Shown here one piece after another: positions 56,175 through 64,000 of a DNA stretch of 64,000 nt. Position numbers and translations under genes: made by a program. This stretch comes from Carboxylicivirga sp964602515 (GTDB lineage Bacteria; Bacteroidota; Bacteroidia; Bacteroidales; Marinilabiliaceae). The stretch is taken from contig CAZRRJ010000005.1 in assembly GCA_964602515.1 (NCBI GenBank), forward strand, positions 186,001 to 250,000, in the 5' to 3' direction. How positions within the stretch are numbered: position 1 is the stretch's first letter; each line of letters opens with the position of its first letter. The notes beneath the pieces were generated by a model. It was not told the DNA's origin. It ran no database searches and worked only from the letters and a program-made list of their open reading frames with translations.

Positions 56175-59100
56175 TTAAAATATTATTTTTTTACCAAGTA
56201 ATAAATCTTCAAGTTTATCAATCTGAACATCAATTTCAGTAAATTTAGGATGGTTTTTCTTAAAATGTTTCCGTACCGTAATTTCTAATTCTTGCCAATT
56301 TTTCACACCTTTCTTAAGAGCAATAGGTAAATTTCTGGCAAAAGTTCTTGTAAAACCAAATTCTTTAACTAAAGTAGGTTCTCCAATGGAATTGATATTA
56401 TAAACTATCTCTTCTGCACTTTCCTGCGGTTTATGACTTGTAAAGTTTCTCTTATCTTTTTCATCTTTACTTGTAAACTTATCCCGTTGACCAGGAACTA
56501 CCCTCTGTTCTCCCCACTCAACTGTTATTTCATCTCCAAAATCACTTACCGGGGGCTTACCTCCATGTTTTGTATAGGTTGTTTTATAATACAACACTGT
56601 ATTTTGGTCCTCTTCCTTTTCTGACTTCCAGAGTTCTTTTGCCCTTTTAATTGCCGGTTGCTCAACACTCTTGCTCATGTTCCCGTTTGCCACCTTATCG
56701 ATTACAACAAGATTCCATTTTTCATTGCCTGGGCCATGTAACTTTTCGCTTAACAAATGCCCTTTTACCCATTCATCATGTACAGCATTTAGTTTTTGCG
56801 CATGTTCCCACCCTGGTATATCAATTGTAGGACTGCTACCTGTTGTATTACCAGGTAAAAAAGTCAATGGGCTAGCTACAACACCATTTGCAATTGGCTG
56901 AACATTTGATGCTACAGCTAACCCGGATTTCCTATCAAGATCCAATCCAGCTAATTTCTTTCCAAGTACTTGTAATGGTTTTCTTAATTCTTTTTCTTTT
57001 AACTCTATTTTATTCCTTGTTTTTTTACGTTCTTCTCCTATTTGTGTATCTCTTTTTTTATCAAGTTGTTCTATCTCATCAATCAGTGTCAAAACATTAT
57101 TTACATAATACTTTCTTGCTTCATTTGCTATTTTCTTATTCTGTCCGTCCTGCGAACTTATCTCATTATCTAAAAGTGTTTCTATTGGTAATGGCGAACT
57201 ATGCACCATTACTATTACTTTAGTTCCACGAAGCTTAAATTTAATATGATGATTTCCCCCATCTAAGGTAATGAAGGAAATCTGTTTCTTAGCCCAATCA
57301 ATAATAATATCTGAATCAGCAACCACCCCAACTCCCCCGGGTAGCTTTTTAATTTCGTTAGTAAAATCATTTAATGCAGATTCTTGTTGTATAATCAGTT
57401 TTTCCTTTTCGTCTGTTGCCGCTTGCAGTTTCTTAGTAATAGAAATGACCTTACTTGCTTTTTTCCCTGCTATCTTAACCACCTTTCTATTCTCGGGGTT
57501 ATTTTTAGCTTCTTGTAAAAAAGCGGCATATGGCATTGGGTCTGATGCCACCATAAGTTTGGCACTTTTCTCCCCTCCCTTGAAAAATACGGTATGCTCT
57601 TCACCTGCTTTAGTAGTAAACTTCTTCTTCTTCTTCCACCATTCCTTCACCTTACCAACGGCACTATTTACTTTATTCTTCAACCACTTACCACCTTTCT
57701 TCAACTTTTTTACAATAAAGCCAATGCCTTTATCCAGTGCTTTATCAATAGGTTTGCGAATTTTTTTAATGGCTCTTTGTACAGCTTTGGCTATGCCATT
57801 AAGCTTAAGGAAGCGGGCCAGCCCACTTAGTATCATAGGAATGGTACGTGCTAAGGCATTTTCAATATAGTCAGCTGCTCCTCCTATCTGGCCTATAGCA
57901 ATATTTTTTATTGAGCTAGCCACAGAGTTCACAAAACTCATAATGCGGTTAATGTTATCAATCAGCCAGCGTACAAAGTCGTAAATGCTTATAATAGCTT
58001 TTACAATAGCCCCAACAGGATTAAGCATCATGGCAATTTGAAGAACAGCACTTTTTACAATGTTAGTAATAGCCCACTGTCGCACCGAAGCAATAACCTG
58101 CTCCTTAATAGCCACTGCTTCGTCCTTTATGTATTCCCACAAGCCCATAGGCCCTTCGGTTACCAGTACGGATACCACTTCAAAACCATTTTCGGCTGCT
58201 GAAACAATGTTTTCACTCGTATGCTTAACCAGCTTCTCACGCACATTGGGATAGGTCAGGTTAAGTACCGAGAGCCCCATTTGTACCATACCCCTAAGAT
58301 CGAAGTTATCTGGAATTTGAACCATACCATCCAGAACACCTGATAGCCATTCGATCATACCGCCTATAAAATGCTGCTTAAAATTACCCTGGAAATTATT
58401 AAGCCCTAATTTTACCGCTGAGCCCAGGTTTTTAAAAAACTGTCCCGGGTCGGTCACTAAAAGGGTAATAGTTTCAACAGTATTATTGAAATAGCCGAAA
58501 ATAAGGTTGGGATCCATACCCATATTCTTGAGCGTCCATTTAAAGAAGCGCATTGCTAAATCCAGTACCAGCGAACCAAGCTTAGATAAGGCACCTTTCA
58601 TTTTCTTTTTACGCTCTTCTATATGCCTGTCAATAGCTTCAATGGCTTGCTCACGCATTTCTTCAAGCTTAGCAATCAACTCTTCCTCTTTTTGGTTAAT
58701 TTCTTCTTCCAGTTTCTCCAGCTTCTCATTGATATTGGCCTGGCAGGTTTGCGCATATTGCTTCAGGCTACCTTCAAGACCTGCTACATAGTCTTCTATC
58801 TCTGTACGGGAGTCTTCTAATATATCTTTACATTCCTGTATAACCTGTTCTGTCTGTTGACTGAGTTCCTCAATGAGACTATTTATGGTGGTGACAAATA
58901 TTTCACGGTGTTTATTAAAAATATCCTGTACCCCCTCCAGCTCTTCTGTTCCCATGAAAAAATCGCCTACACGTCGCCAAAATCCCCAACCGCCTTCATA
59001 GCGCTCGGCAAAAAATTCTTCCAAATCTTCATCAACGCCTGTCTCAAAGACTTCAAAGGCTTTTGCCTGCCCTTTAATAAATTCTTTTTCGATCGTAAGC

Positions 59101-61172
59101 TCAAGAAGATCCAGCTTAGTGTGAATATATGCATTGGTGCGCTCGTATACTCCATTAATATGGACGCTGACACGTTCACGCTCAAGCTCCATTTCTAATT
59201 TTCCACCTTCCTGCTCACTTTGGGCATTTTTTAAGCCTTGTTCACGCTGGGCCACCATTTGCTGAGATGCACTTTTCTCTTGAACATTAAGCGACTGCTG
59301 TACTTTTTGCTGCTCCTCCTGTTCCAGTTTTTGTGTATCTGCCGGGGCATTGTCTGCTTCTGTTTCTATTTCGCCTTTTAGCTCACGTACCTCAACAAAG
59401 GGCCTGGCATCGGAGGTTTCAAATTCTTTGAGCAATTCAGGCGTTTGCAATTCATTCTCTATGGCCTCATCACTGGCTTTTACATAATCTTGAAAATCAG
59501 ACTGCTCTGCATCAGCCTGTGGTAAAAGGCCTTTTGATAGGTTAAGCGCTGGTATGGCTGGTGTTTCTTCTATTGCCGGCAATGGAGCTTCGGCAGCTTG
59601 CAGAACCGGCGCAGGAGTATTGTCTATTTGCTCGTAGTTGTTTTTTACCCCTGCTGTTTGTCCCCCTATAAGCTTATTCATTTCCCTGGCTGCATCCTCC
59701 GATACATTGGTTTCTGCTAAATCCTTAAGATCACCCTCGCTTTTAGGTAAGCGCTTTTGCATCTCCCTGTCAATGCTATCTTTGGCTTCCAAGGGTTTTG
59801 TTTCAGGCGTTTCTGCCGACTTAACATCATCAATAACAGAGATATTGGCCACACTCTCTGCTTCCTGTGCAGGCGGTTGTACTGCTTTTTTTGTCTCACT
59901 AAGCTTCTCAACCGCACTTTTGGCTTTCTTTTGTTCTAAAGCTTGTGCTTTAATCTTCTCTTTTCCTTCACGGGCTACGGATTCTGATTTTTTACCCAGC
60001 TCTCCTCCAACCCGGGGCAAAGCATCAGTTTTAGCTGATGTTTTTTCTATTAACTGCTCTGTTGATTTACTTTTTATTATTTTAATGGCCTCACCACCAA
60101 CTAAAGCAGGGGAAGGTGAAGGAATAGTTGCATTTTTAAGCCCTTCTTTATTCACTTTAGAGCTATTGTTATGCTTTTGTGCTTTCACCGGCGATTTTTT
60201 TGCCTGATCTGCGTCAACATTTTCATTTGTTCTAGCATCGGCTGTTTTGTTTCCTGTCTCTTTTGATGGCGCTGTTTTTTTATCAATGACGGCCGGTTCA
60301 GGATTTTTTGTTTTTTCTTTTCCTGCCTTAGCCTCTGCCTGCCCCGGTATCGGTAAATATAATTCTAAGACTTGAGCACTATCATCTACAGCAGAAACAG
60401 GCGCTACTCCCTTTGCATCTCCCTGTTGAGTGTCTTCAACAGCCGGTGTCTGTTCTCCTGTTTGAGCTACTTTTGAACCGGATTCTTTAGCGTCTATCTT
60501 TGGCACAGTAACACTTACCGGTGCTTCCGGGAAAAAGCCCTGTACGACTTTTACCCACTCCTGGGTTCCTACCTTAATATTTTGCTCCTTTAATTTGCGC
60601 TCAACAGCACGCCTTAAAAGATTGATTTGTGAGCGTTGCATCTTGCCACGCGTATTACGAGCCAGATTCCTAATATATAACTCAAAAGCTTTTCCTGCTA
60701 CTAAAGATTCCTTGTAGGCTTTTTTGCGGGCATCAAGTAAATCAATACTTGTGTTTGCTCCCTTAGTCGTCTTCTTTTGAGAAGAAGAATCTAAACCAGC
60801 TTTTGGAGCTGGAGATGAAACTCCTGTTCCTCTTTCTTCAAGCGATGGAGAAGGGGCTTTTTTCCCTGCTGATTTACCTGTTTTATGACTTGTTTTGTCT
60901 CCTGTTTTACTTTCTAATTCTTCTAAATCGACACCATTAAATGAAGCCTGTCGCTCTTCTATAAACTGTTCTCCGGGCAAATCATCATATGGCACACGGC
61001 GTATTCTTCCCATGGCCACCCCGGCAGTACGCATAAAGGCATCTTCACCCAGTAGATCACTCTTAGGTATACCAAATCTAAGCTCAAACTCCCTGTCGTC
61101 CATCTCATAAAAATCAATGTCCGAAAAGGTGTCCCGCCTTTTTAAATCTGGTATATCGAAATCCCTTATCAT
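56175..61172 (-). CDS. CIS-associated cargo/toxin-like protein with polymorphic C-terminus
   Basis: 1665 residues, no signal. N-terminal ~85 residues are acidic and conserved-looking (DIPDLKRRDTFSDIDFYEMDD). From ~90 to 640 it is a low-complexity K/E/A/P/S/T linker. About 660-900 is coiled-coil (VYERTNAYIHTKLDLLELTIEKEF ... FWRRVGDFFMG ... LEKLEEEINQKEEELIAKL). About 900-1170 is hydrophobic/amphipathic (KSAVLQIAMMLNPVGAIVKAIISIYD ... IGGAADYIENALARTIPMILSGLARFL), a block shared by eCIS-linked toxins, then HTVFFKGGEKSAKLMVASDP. The last ~200 residues carry HDEWVKGHLLSEKLHGPGN and ANGNM, like DNA/RNA non-specific endonucleases. The DUF4157 HExxH domain is absent. Confidence 0.8.
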   Translation of the reverse strand: MIRDFDIPDLKRRDTFSDIDFYEMDDREFELRFGIPKSDLLGEDAFMRTAGVAMGRIRRVPYDDLPGEQFIEERQASFNGVDLEELESKTGDKTSHKTGKSAGKKAPSPSLEERGTGVSSPAPKAGLDSSSQKKTTKGANTSIDLLDARKKAYKESLVAGKAFELYIRNLARNTRGKMQRSQINLLRRAVERKLKEQNIKVGTQEWVKVVQGFFPEAPVSVTVPKIDAKESGSKVAQTGEQTPAVEDTQQGDAKGVAPVSAVDDSAQVLELYLPIPGQAEAKAGKEKTKNPEPAVIDKKTAPSKETGNKTADARTNENVDADQAKKSPVKAQKHNNSSKVNKEGLKNATIPSPSPALVGGEAIKIIKSKSTEQLIEKTSAKTDALPRVGGELGKKSESVAREGKEKIKAQALEQKKAKSAVEKLSETKKAVQPPAQEAESVANISVIDDVKSAETPETKPLEAKDSIDREMQKRLPKSEGDLKDLAETNVSEDAAREMNKLIGGQTAGVKNNYEQIDNTPAPVLQAAEAPLPAIEETPAIPALNLSKGLLPQADAEQSDFQDYVKASDEAIENELQTPELLKEFETSDARPFVEVRELKGEIETEADNAPADTQKLEQEEQQKVQQSLNVQEKSASQQMVAQREQGLKNAQSEQEGGKLEMELERERVSVHINGVYERTNAYIHTKLDLLELTIEKEFIKGQAKAFEVFETGVDEDLEEFFAERYEGGWGFWRRVGDFFMGTEELEGVQDIFNKHREIFVTTINSLIEELSQQTEQVIQECKDILEDSRTEIEDYVAGLEGSLKQYAQTCQANINEKLEKLEEEINQKEEELIAKLEEMREQAIEAIDRHIEERKKKMKGALSKLGSLVLDLAMRFFKWTLKNMGMDPNLIFGYFNNTVETITLLVTDPGQFFKNLGSAVKLGLNNFQGNFKQHFIGGMIEWLSGVLDGMVQIPDNFDLRGMVQMGLSVLNLTYPNVREKLVKHTSENIVSAAENGFEVVSVLVTEGPMGLWEYIKDEAVAIKEQVIASVRQWAITNIVKSAVLQIAMMLNPVGAIVKAIISIYDFVRWLIDNINRIMSFVNSVASSIKNIAIGQIGGAADYIENALARTIPMILSGLARFLKLNGIAKAVQRAIKKIRKPIDKALDKGIGFIVKKLKKGGKWLKNKVNSAVGKVKEWWKKKKKFTTKAGEEHTVFFKGGEKSAKLMVASDPMPYAAFLQEAKNNPENRKVVKIAGKKASKVISITKKLQAATDEKEKLIIQQESALNDFTNEIKKLPGGVGVVADSDIIIDWAKKQISFITLDGGNHHIKFKLRGTKVIVMVHSSPLPIETLLDNEISSQDGQNKKIANEARKYYVNNVLTLIDEIEQLDKKRDTQIGEERKKTRNKIELKEKELRKPLQVLGKKLAGLDLDRKSGLAVASNVQPIANGVVASPLTFLPGNTTGSSPTIDIPGWEHAQKLNAVHDEWVKGHLLSEKLHGPGNEKWNLVVIDKVANGNMSKSVEQPAIKRAKELWKSEKEEDQNTVLYYKTTYTKHGGKPPVSDFGDEITVEWGEQRVVPGQRDKFTSKDEKDKRNFTSHKPQESAEEIVYNINSIGEPTLVKEFGFTRTFARNLPIALKKGVKNWQELEITVRKHFKKNHPKFTEIDVQIDKLEDLLLGKKIIF

Positions 61173-61232
61173 TGCTGGTAATATCCTTTTTTAGATGTAC
61201 CAATAGCGTTTTTATTGGCATTAATTTTTGTT

Positions 61233-61303
61233 GGCCACCAATGCTATGAATAATAATTCACCCACTACAAATTACCAGCTACTTTATTCGTACATTCATG
61301 ACT
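61233..61303. repeat. GCCACAAATGCACGAATAA inverted-repeat element, copy 4
   Basis: Left arm GGCCACCAATGCTATGAATAA-like (61233-61253), right arm TTATTCGTACATTCATGACT (61284-61303). It fills the 194-base gap between the AAA+ ATPase stop and the cargo start, the 5' boundary of the cargo gene. Confidence 0.55.
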
Positions 61304-61366
61304 GTTTTTTTATTTATACTATTGCATTCACAACTACTTCTTTAGCATTTGTAACTATTATATATT

Positions 61367-62836
61367 TTAAATTCTTTCATGATTAACAATTTGTTTCCTA
61401 GTGGTTGCCATACCCTCTTTATTCATCTCCATATGTATAAAGGGTTCAACACCTGCCATCGTTAACACGGCTTCACCCTTACTCTCTGCCTGTATACACC
61501 ACAACTTCACCACATTACCAATATTTGCACCCGTCAGCGAATAACTATTGGCCAGCTTCATTGGTAATTCATAATCCTCAAAACTAAAACAACTAGGTAA
61601 GCTTCTACGCCACAATATTTCTCTTTCATCTTTATCAGGCTGAGCATAAAAAATAGAAGTAAGGATTCTTCGTTTAAAAGCCGTATCCAGATTTTGATTG
61701 TAATTACTACAAAGAATGACTAAACCGGGAAAAGTCTCTATACGCTGTAAAAGGTAAGCCACCTCCTGGTTGGCAAACCTGTCTTTAGCATCTTTAACCT
61801 CGGTTCGTTTTCCAAACAAGGCATCTGCCTCGTCAAACATCAGTATACAGTTTTTATCCTCAAAACGCGTAAATACTTTTTCCAGATTCTTCTCTGTTTC
61901 TCCAATATATTTTGAAACAATTCGAGACAGGTCTACGCGATAAGCCTCTACTCCCAACTGTTTACTTAGTACTGCTACAGAGAAAGTTTTACCTGTTCCT
62001 GGCGGGCCATACAATAATGCTAAAAAGCCTTGACTTATCTTTTCATTTACGCCCTCCTTTTTAAACAACTTTTCTTTTACTTTGGCATAATTCATAATAA
62101 TATCAAGCTGGGCTTTTGTTGTCGGCTTAAGAATCAGGTCATCAATGGTTTTATTGGTTTGTAATAAAGACGCCGGAAAATCTGGTGAAACATCCATTCT
62201 TGGTTTTTTCCCATTAATAAGGTAATGATAATAACCAATATCGGGTTCTATGATCTGCTCCATGGGGAAACTATCAACACTATTCAGTGTTCTTAGATGA
62301 AGAATACCTTCTCTGAAAAATTTATGTGAACACAATATGGTATGATAGTAGCCTTGTAGTATAGAATCTGTTCCAGCCAATAAAAATACTGCCGTTTGAA
62401 GCGTAGGAATAAAACGCGAGTTGCTTTTTCTGTACATCCCTCCCGGCTCAACAAAGCGCATATCTGAACCAGGAGCCAATACAACCATATCTGACAGGCT
62501 AACTGGTCTGAACCACGATGCAAAAGACAGTAATACCAATACAATTTCTATCTCTGAATTACCATACTCATCAAGCAACTTTTGAATCATTGTTTTTTTA
62601 TTAAAATCGGGCAACTCACTGATCTTTGATTCTTCTGCCAAAACACTTTCACCTTTGATTAACGCATTCATGCGCTCTTTTATCAAATGTTGTAACCATT
62701 TAATACCAGAATTAATAGCAAGAACATTGGCTACAATAAAATCCTTATCCTCACGGTGATCAAAACCAGAGTTAACATGTGTAGCACTGTTAATCCTAAC
62801 CCCGTCTTCCTCAATGGTTACACTTTTCCCTTCCAT
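61367..62836 (-). CDS. Contractile injection system AAA+ ATPase (Afp15-like)
   Basis: 489 residues. Walker A GPPGTGKTFSVA (~276-287), Walker B CILMFDEADALFGKRTEV (~328-345), and the sensor/arginine region LDTAFKRRILTSIFYAQPDKDER. The N-terminal ~230 residues are the CIS-specific part before the ATPase. The family is found in nearly all eCIS and related CIS clusters and acts in particle assembly, in the cytoplasm. It follows the fibre-like gene by 20 bases and lies upstream of the cargo gene. Confidence 0.92.
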   Translation of the reverse strand: MEGKSVTIEEDGVRINSATHVNSGFDHREDKDFIVANVLAINSGIKWLQHLIKERMNALIKGESVLAEESKISELPDFNKKTMIQKLLDEYGNSEIEIVLVLLSFASWFRPVSLSDMVVLAPGSDMRFVEPGGMYRKSNSRFIPTLQTAVFLLAGTDSILQGYYHTILCSHKFFREGILHLRTLNSVDSFPMEQIIEPDIGYYHYLINGKKPRMDVSPDFPASLLQTNKTIDDLILKPTTKAQLDIIMNYAKVKEKLFKKEGVNEKISQGFLALLYGPPGTGKTFSVAVLSKQLGVEAYRVDLSRIVSKYIGETEKNLEKVFTRFEDKNCILMFDEADALFGKRTEVKDAKDRFANQEVAYLLQRIETFPGLVILCSNYNQNLDTAFKRRILTSIFYAQPDKDEREILWRRSLPSCFSFEDYELPMKLANSYSLTGANIGNVVKLWCIQAESKGEAVLTMAGVEPFIHMEMNKEGMATTRKQIVNHERI

Positions 62837-62856
62837 ATGCTCAAGTAATCGTTTCG

Positions 62857-63621
62857 TTAATCATCCTTTCCACCTGCATTTTCCTTTTCTTCTACAAAAC
62901 ACTCATCCATAAAAGGATCGTTCCACAGGTTCTGAATGTTATAACAAATCCTGATGTTTTCACCATAATTAGCCCGTGTTCTCATTTGTAAACTATAGTC
63001 GTAAATACTTCCCCTCCATCTTAACTCAATACGACTACTTCGCATTTTATAGTGCGCCTGTGTTTTTTTAATCTTATTCCTCGATTTGCCGAAAGTACTG
63101 ATAGCAATAGCATGAAGCAGGGCATATTTACCTGTTTTCTTTTTGCCTACGCCTGCATTAATTTCGAGCATATGGCAGCCATTGACACCCTCAACTATGT
63201 TATGCCATTTTCCGTCAGCTGGTATTTTTCCGAGATAAGCGGTTCCCACCCGTCCTTTTTGAGCCACTACACCATTCACATCCAGATCGAATTCCGGTTC
63301 ATCAGTATTGATGCCCAACCTACCGGCATGCTCAAATGCCCCTACAACCTCTCCTCTATTATTGGTAACACAAAGGTTTGAACTTGCATTATCAATTTCC
63401 ACACGCCAATCAGGACTCTTATCCTCAATATTTTTATAAAAACTAATGAGCTTTTTCGATTCACCGACAGGTGACAATATCAAACCATCATCAACTGTTT
63501 TTGACATACCATCATCAACCTTATTGATTACAGAATCAATTAAATCGTGAAAATTACCCTCTGATGGCAATTGTCCTTTTCTAAAAAAACTTTTTAATGT
63601 TTCCCTGTTTTGTAAAGACAT
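62857..63621 (-). CDS. CIS-associated fibre/adhesin-like protein
   Basis: 254 residues. The opening SLQNRETLKSFFRKGQLPSEGNFHDLIDSVINKVDDG is a helical attachment-type region; then repeated VDDGLILSPVGESKKLISFYKNIEDKSPDWRVEID, the fibre-like ...AFEHAGRLGINTDEPEFDLDVNGVVAQKGRVG segment (the LGINT.P...LDVNG.V theme of tail-fibre and S74-type fibres), and a compact C-terminal domain (KTGKYALLHAIAI, RIELRWRG). I recall close look-alikes in Bacteroidota CIS clusters next to baseplate genes. Likely a baseplate-attached fibre contacting the target cell. Nine bases after the baseplate gene at the edge. Confidence 0.75.
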   Translation of the reverse strand: MSLQNRETLKSFFRKGQLPSEGNFHDLIDSVINKVDDGMSKTVDDGLILSPVGESKKLISFYKNIEDKSPDWRVEIDNASSNLCVTNNRGEVVGAFEHAGRLGINTDEPEFDLDVNGVVAQKGRVGTAYLGKIPADGKWHNIVEGVNGCHMLEINAGVGKKKTGKYALLHAIAISTFGKSRNKIKKTQAHYKMRSSRIELRWRGSIYDYSLQMRTRANYGENIRICYNIQNLWNDPFMDECFVEEKENAGGKDD

Positions 63622-63630
63622 CTTCTGTGA

Positions 63631-64000
63631 TTATTCATTTATGATAAAATCATTTCCCAGTAACAGGTTATCAATACCTGCTTGTTTTGCATTACCTTCA
63701 TTATTATCATCAATAACATTAACCTGATGCTGCTTACTAGGTATTAAGACTGACCAGGGCTTAGTTGCAAAAAGACCATCTTTTTCGTTATTCTCTTCTG
63801 CTGTATCAATTAGTACATAATTACCCGAAAGATCTGTAGCTGCCTGTATTATAGAAAATTCCACAACAGTTTCAACAAATGGCAGTGCCCTTAAATATGT
63901 TGTGATATCTGAACAATAAACAACCTTACCCACAAGTGACCCGTATGAATTACCTCCCATATTTCCTGACAAGTAATCATTGATATACTCATTTAATTTC
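63631..64000 (-). CDS. C-terminal end of a second CIS baseplate-J-like protein, partial
   Basis: The frame stays open to the right edge; the residues before TTG 63972 read KLNEYINDYLSGNMGG, so neither that TTG nor ATG 63960 is the start. The visible 123 residues, ...SLVGKVVYCSDITTYLRALPFVETVVEFSIIQAATDLSGNYVLIDTAEE...LFATKPWSVLIPSKQHQVNVI, match in outline the C-terminus of Bacteroidota CIS baseplate J proteins (YL.PW, GG.I..S.I..YI..LPYVE.V, then a SVLVP..H element). Start and N-terminus lie outside the window. First visible gene of the fibre/ATPase/cargo run. Confidence 0.75.
   Translation of the reverse strand, partial: KLNEYINDYLSGNMGGNSYGSLVGKVVYCSDITTYLRALPFVETVVEFSIIQAATDLSGNYVLIDTAEENNEKDGLFATKPWSVLIPSKQHQVNVIDDNNEGNAKQAGIDNLLLGNDFIINE

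Noticed and set aside
63958..63972. TTG (63972) or ATG (63960) as start of the edge gene
   Set aside because: The frame continues open and gene-like to the window edge, and the protein resembles only the C-terminus of baseplate J proteins.
1..64000. CRISPR arrays, tRNA or rRNA genes, intact insertion sequences
   Set aside because: I looked for regularly spaced repeats, cloverleaf-like segments and transposase motifs (DDE, HUH, tyrosine recombinase) and found none that I can support.

Overview
The window reads as a chromosome segment of a Bacteroidota bacterium. The signs are a SusC/SusD pair with an ECF sigma/FecR switch, many lipoproteins with a Cys lipobox, a type IX secretion (T9SS) C-terminal sorting domain, TAnnTTTG-type promoter boxes, and low G+C with AT-rich spacers. 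HydG, the [FeFe]-hydrogenase maturase, suggests an anaerobic or facultative member, possibly of the Marinilabiliales; that last step is inference. I see no rRNA, tRNA, CRISPR array, or intact transposase.

Layout. (1) 1-12.4 kb, minus strand: a cell-surface uptake locus in the order ECF sigma, FecR, SusC (with STN signalling domain), SusD, DUF4843-type lipoprotein, PKD-like lipoprotein, TlpA-type thioredoxin lipoprotein, and a secreted BNR-repeat protein cut by the left edge. The substrate cannot be read from sequence. (2) 12.6-25 kb: mixed housekeeping and envelope genes. These are a two-lobed aspartic-protease-like lipoprotein, zwf and pgl (oxidative pentose phosphate entry) with an alpha/beta hydrolase, a ketopantoate reductase, an outer-membrane barrel, a CPBP protease, an aldo/keto reductase and a membrane-anchored unknown. 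(3) 25.2-31.9 kb, minus strand: a tripartite RND efflux operon (TolC, adaptor, pump) ending in two small proteins, with a readable promoter. (4) 32.4-37.6 kb: a CvfB-like RNA-binding protein, a small barrel-like protein, an acyl-CoA dehydrogenase and an orphan hydG. (5) 37.6-47.2 kb: a 1.7 kb gene-free AT-rich stretch, an IPT/TIG lipoprotein, and a 2135-residue T9SS-exported repeat protein.

(6) 47.4-64 kb: one end of a contractile injection system (CIS; eCIS/Afp-like) locus, the most interesting part. On the plus strand are a baseplate-J-like protein and the CIS tape-measure protein, followed by a lipoprotein. On the minus strand, running in from the right edge, are the C-terminus of a second baseplate-J-like protein, a fibre/adhesin-like protein, the CIS AAA+ ATPase, a 1665-residue cargo/toxin-like protein, a 269-residue gene separated from it by one base (candidate immunity protein), and a small membrane protein. 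Sheath, tube and spike genes are not in the window and should lie to the right. Copies of a short inverted repeat, consensus GCCACAAATGCACGAATAA, occur in four gene gaps of this region. Two of them bracket the cargo/immunity pair, which looks like an exchangeable cassette.
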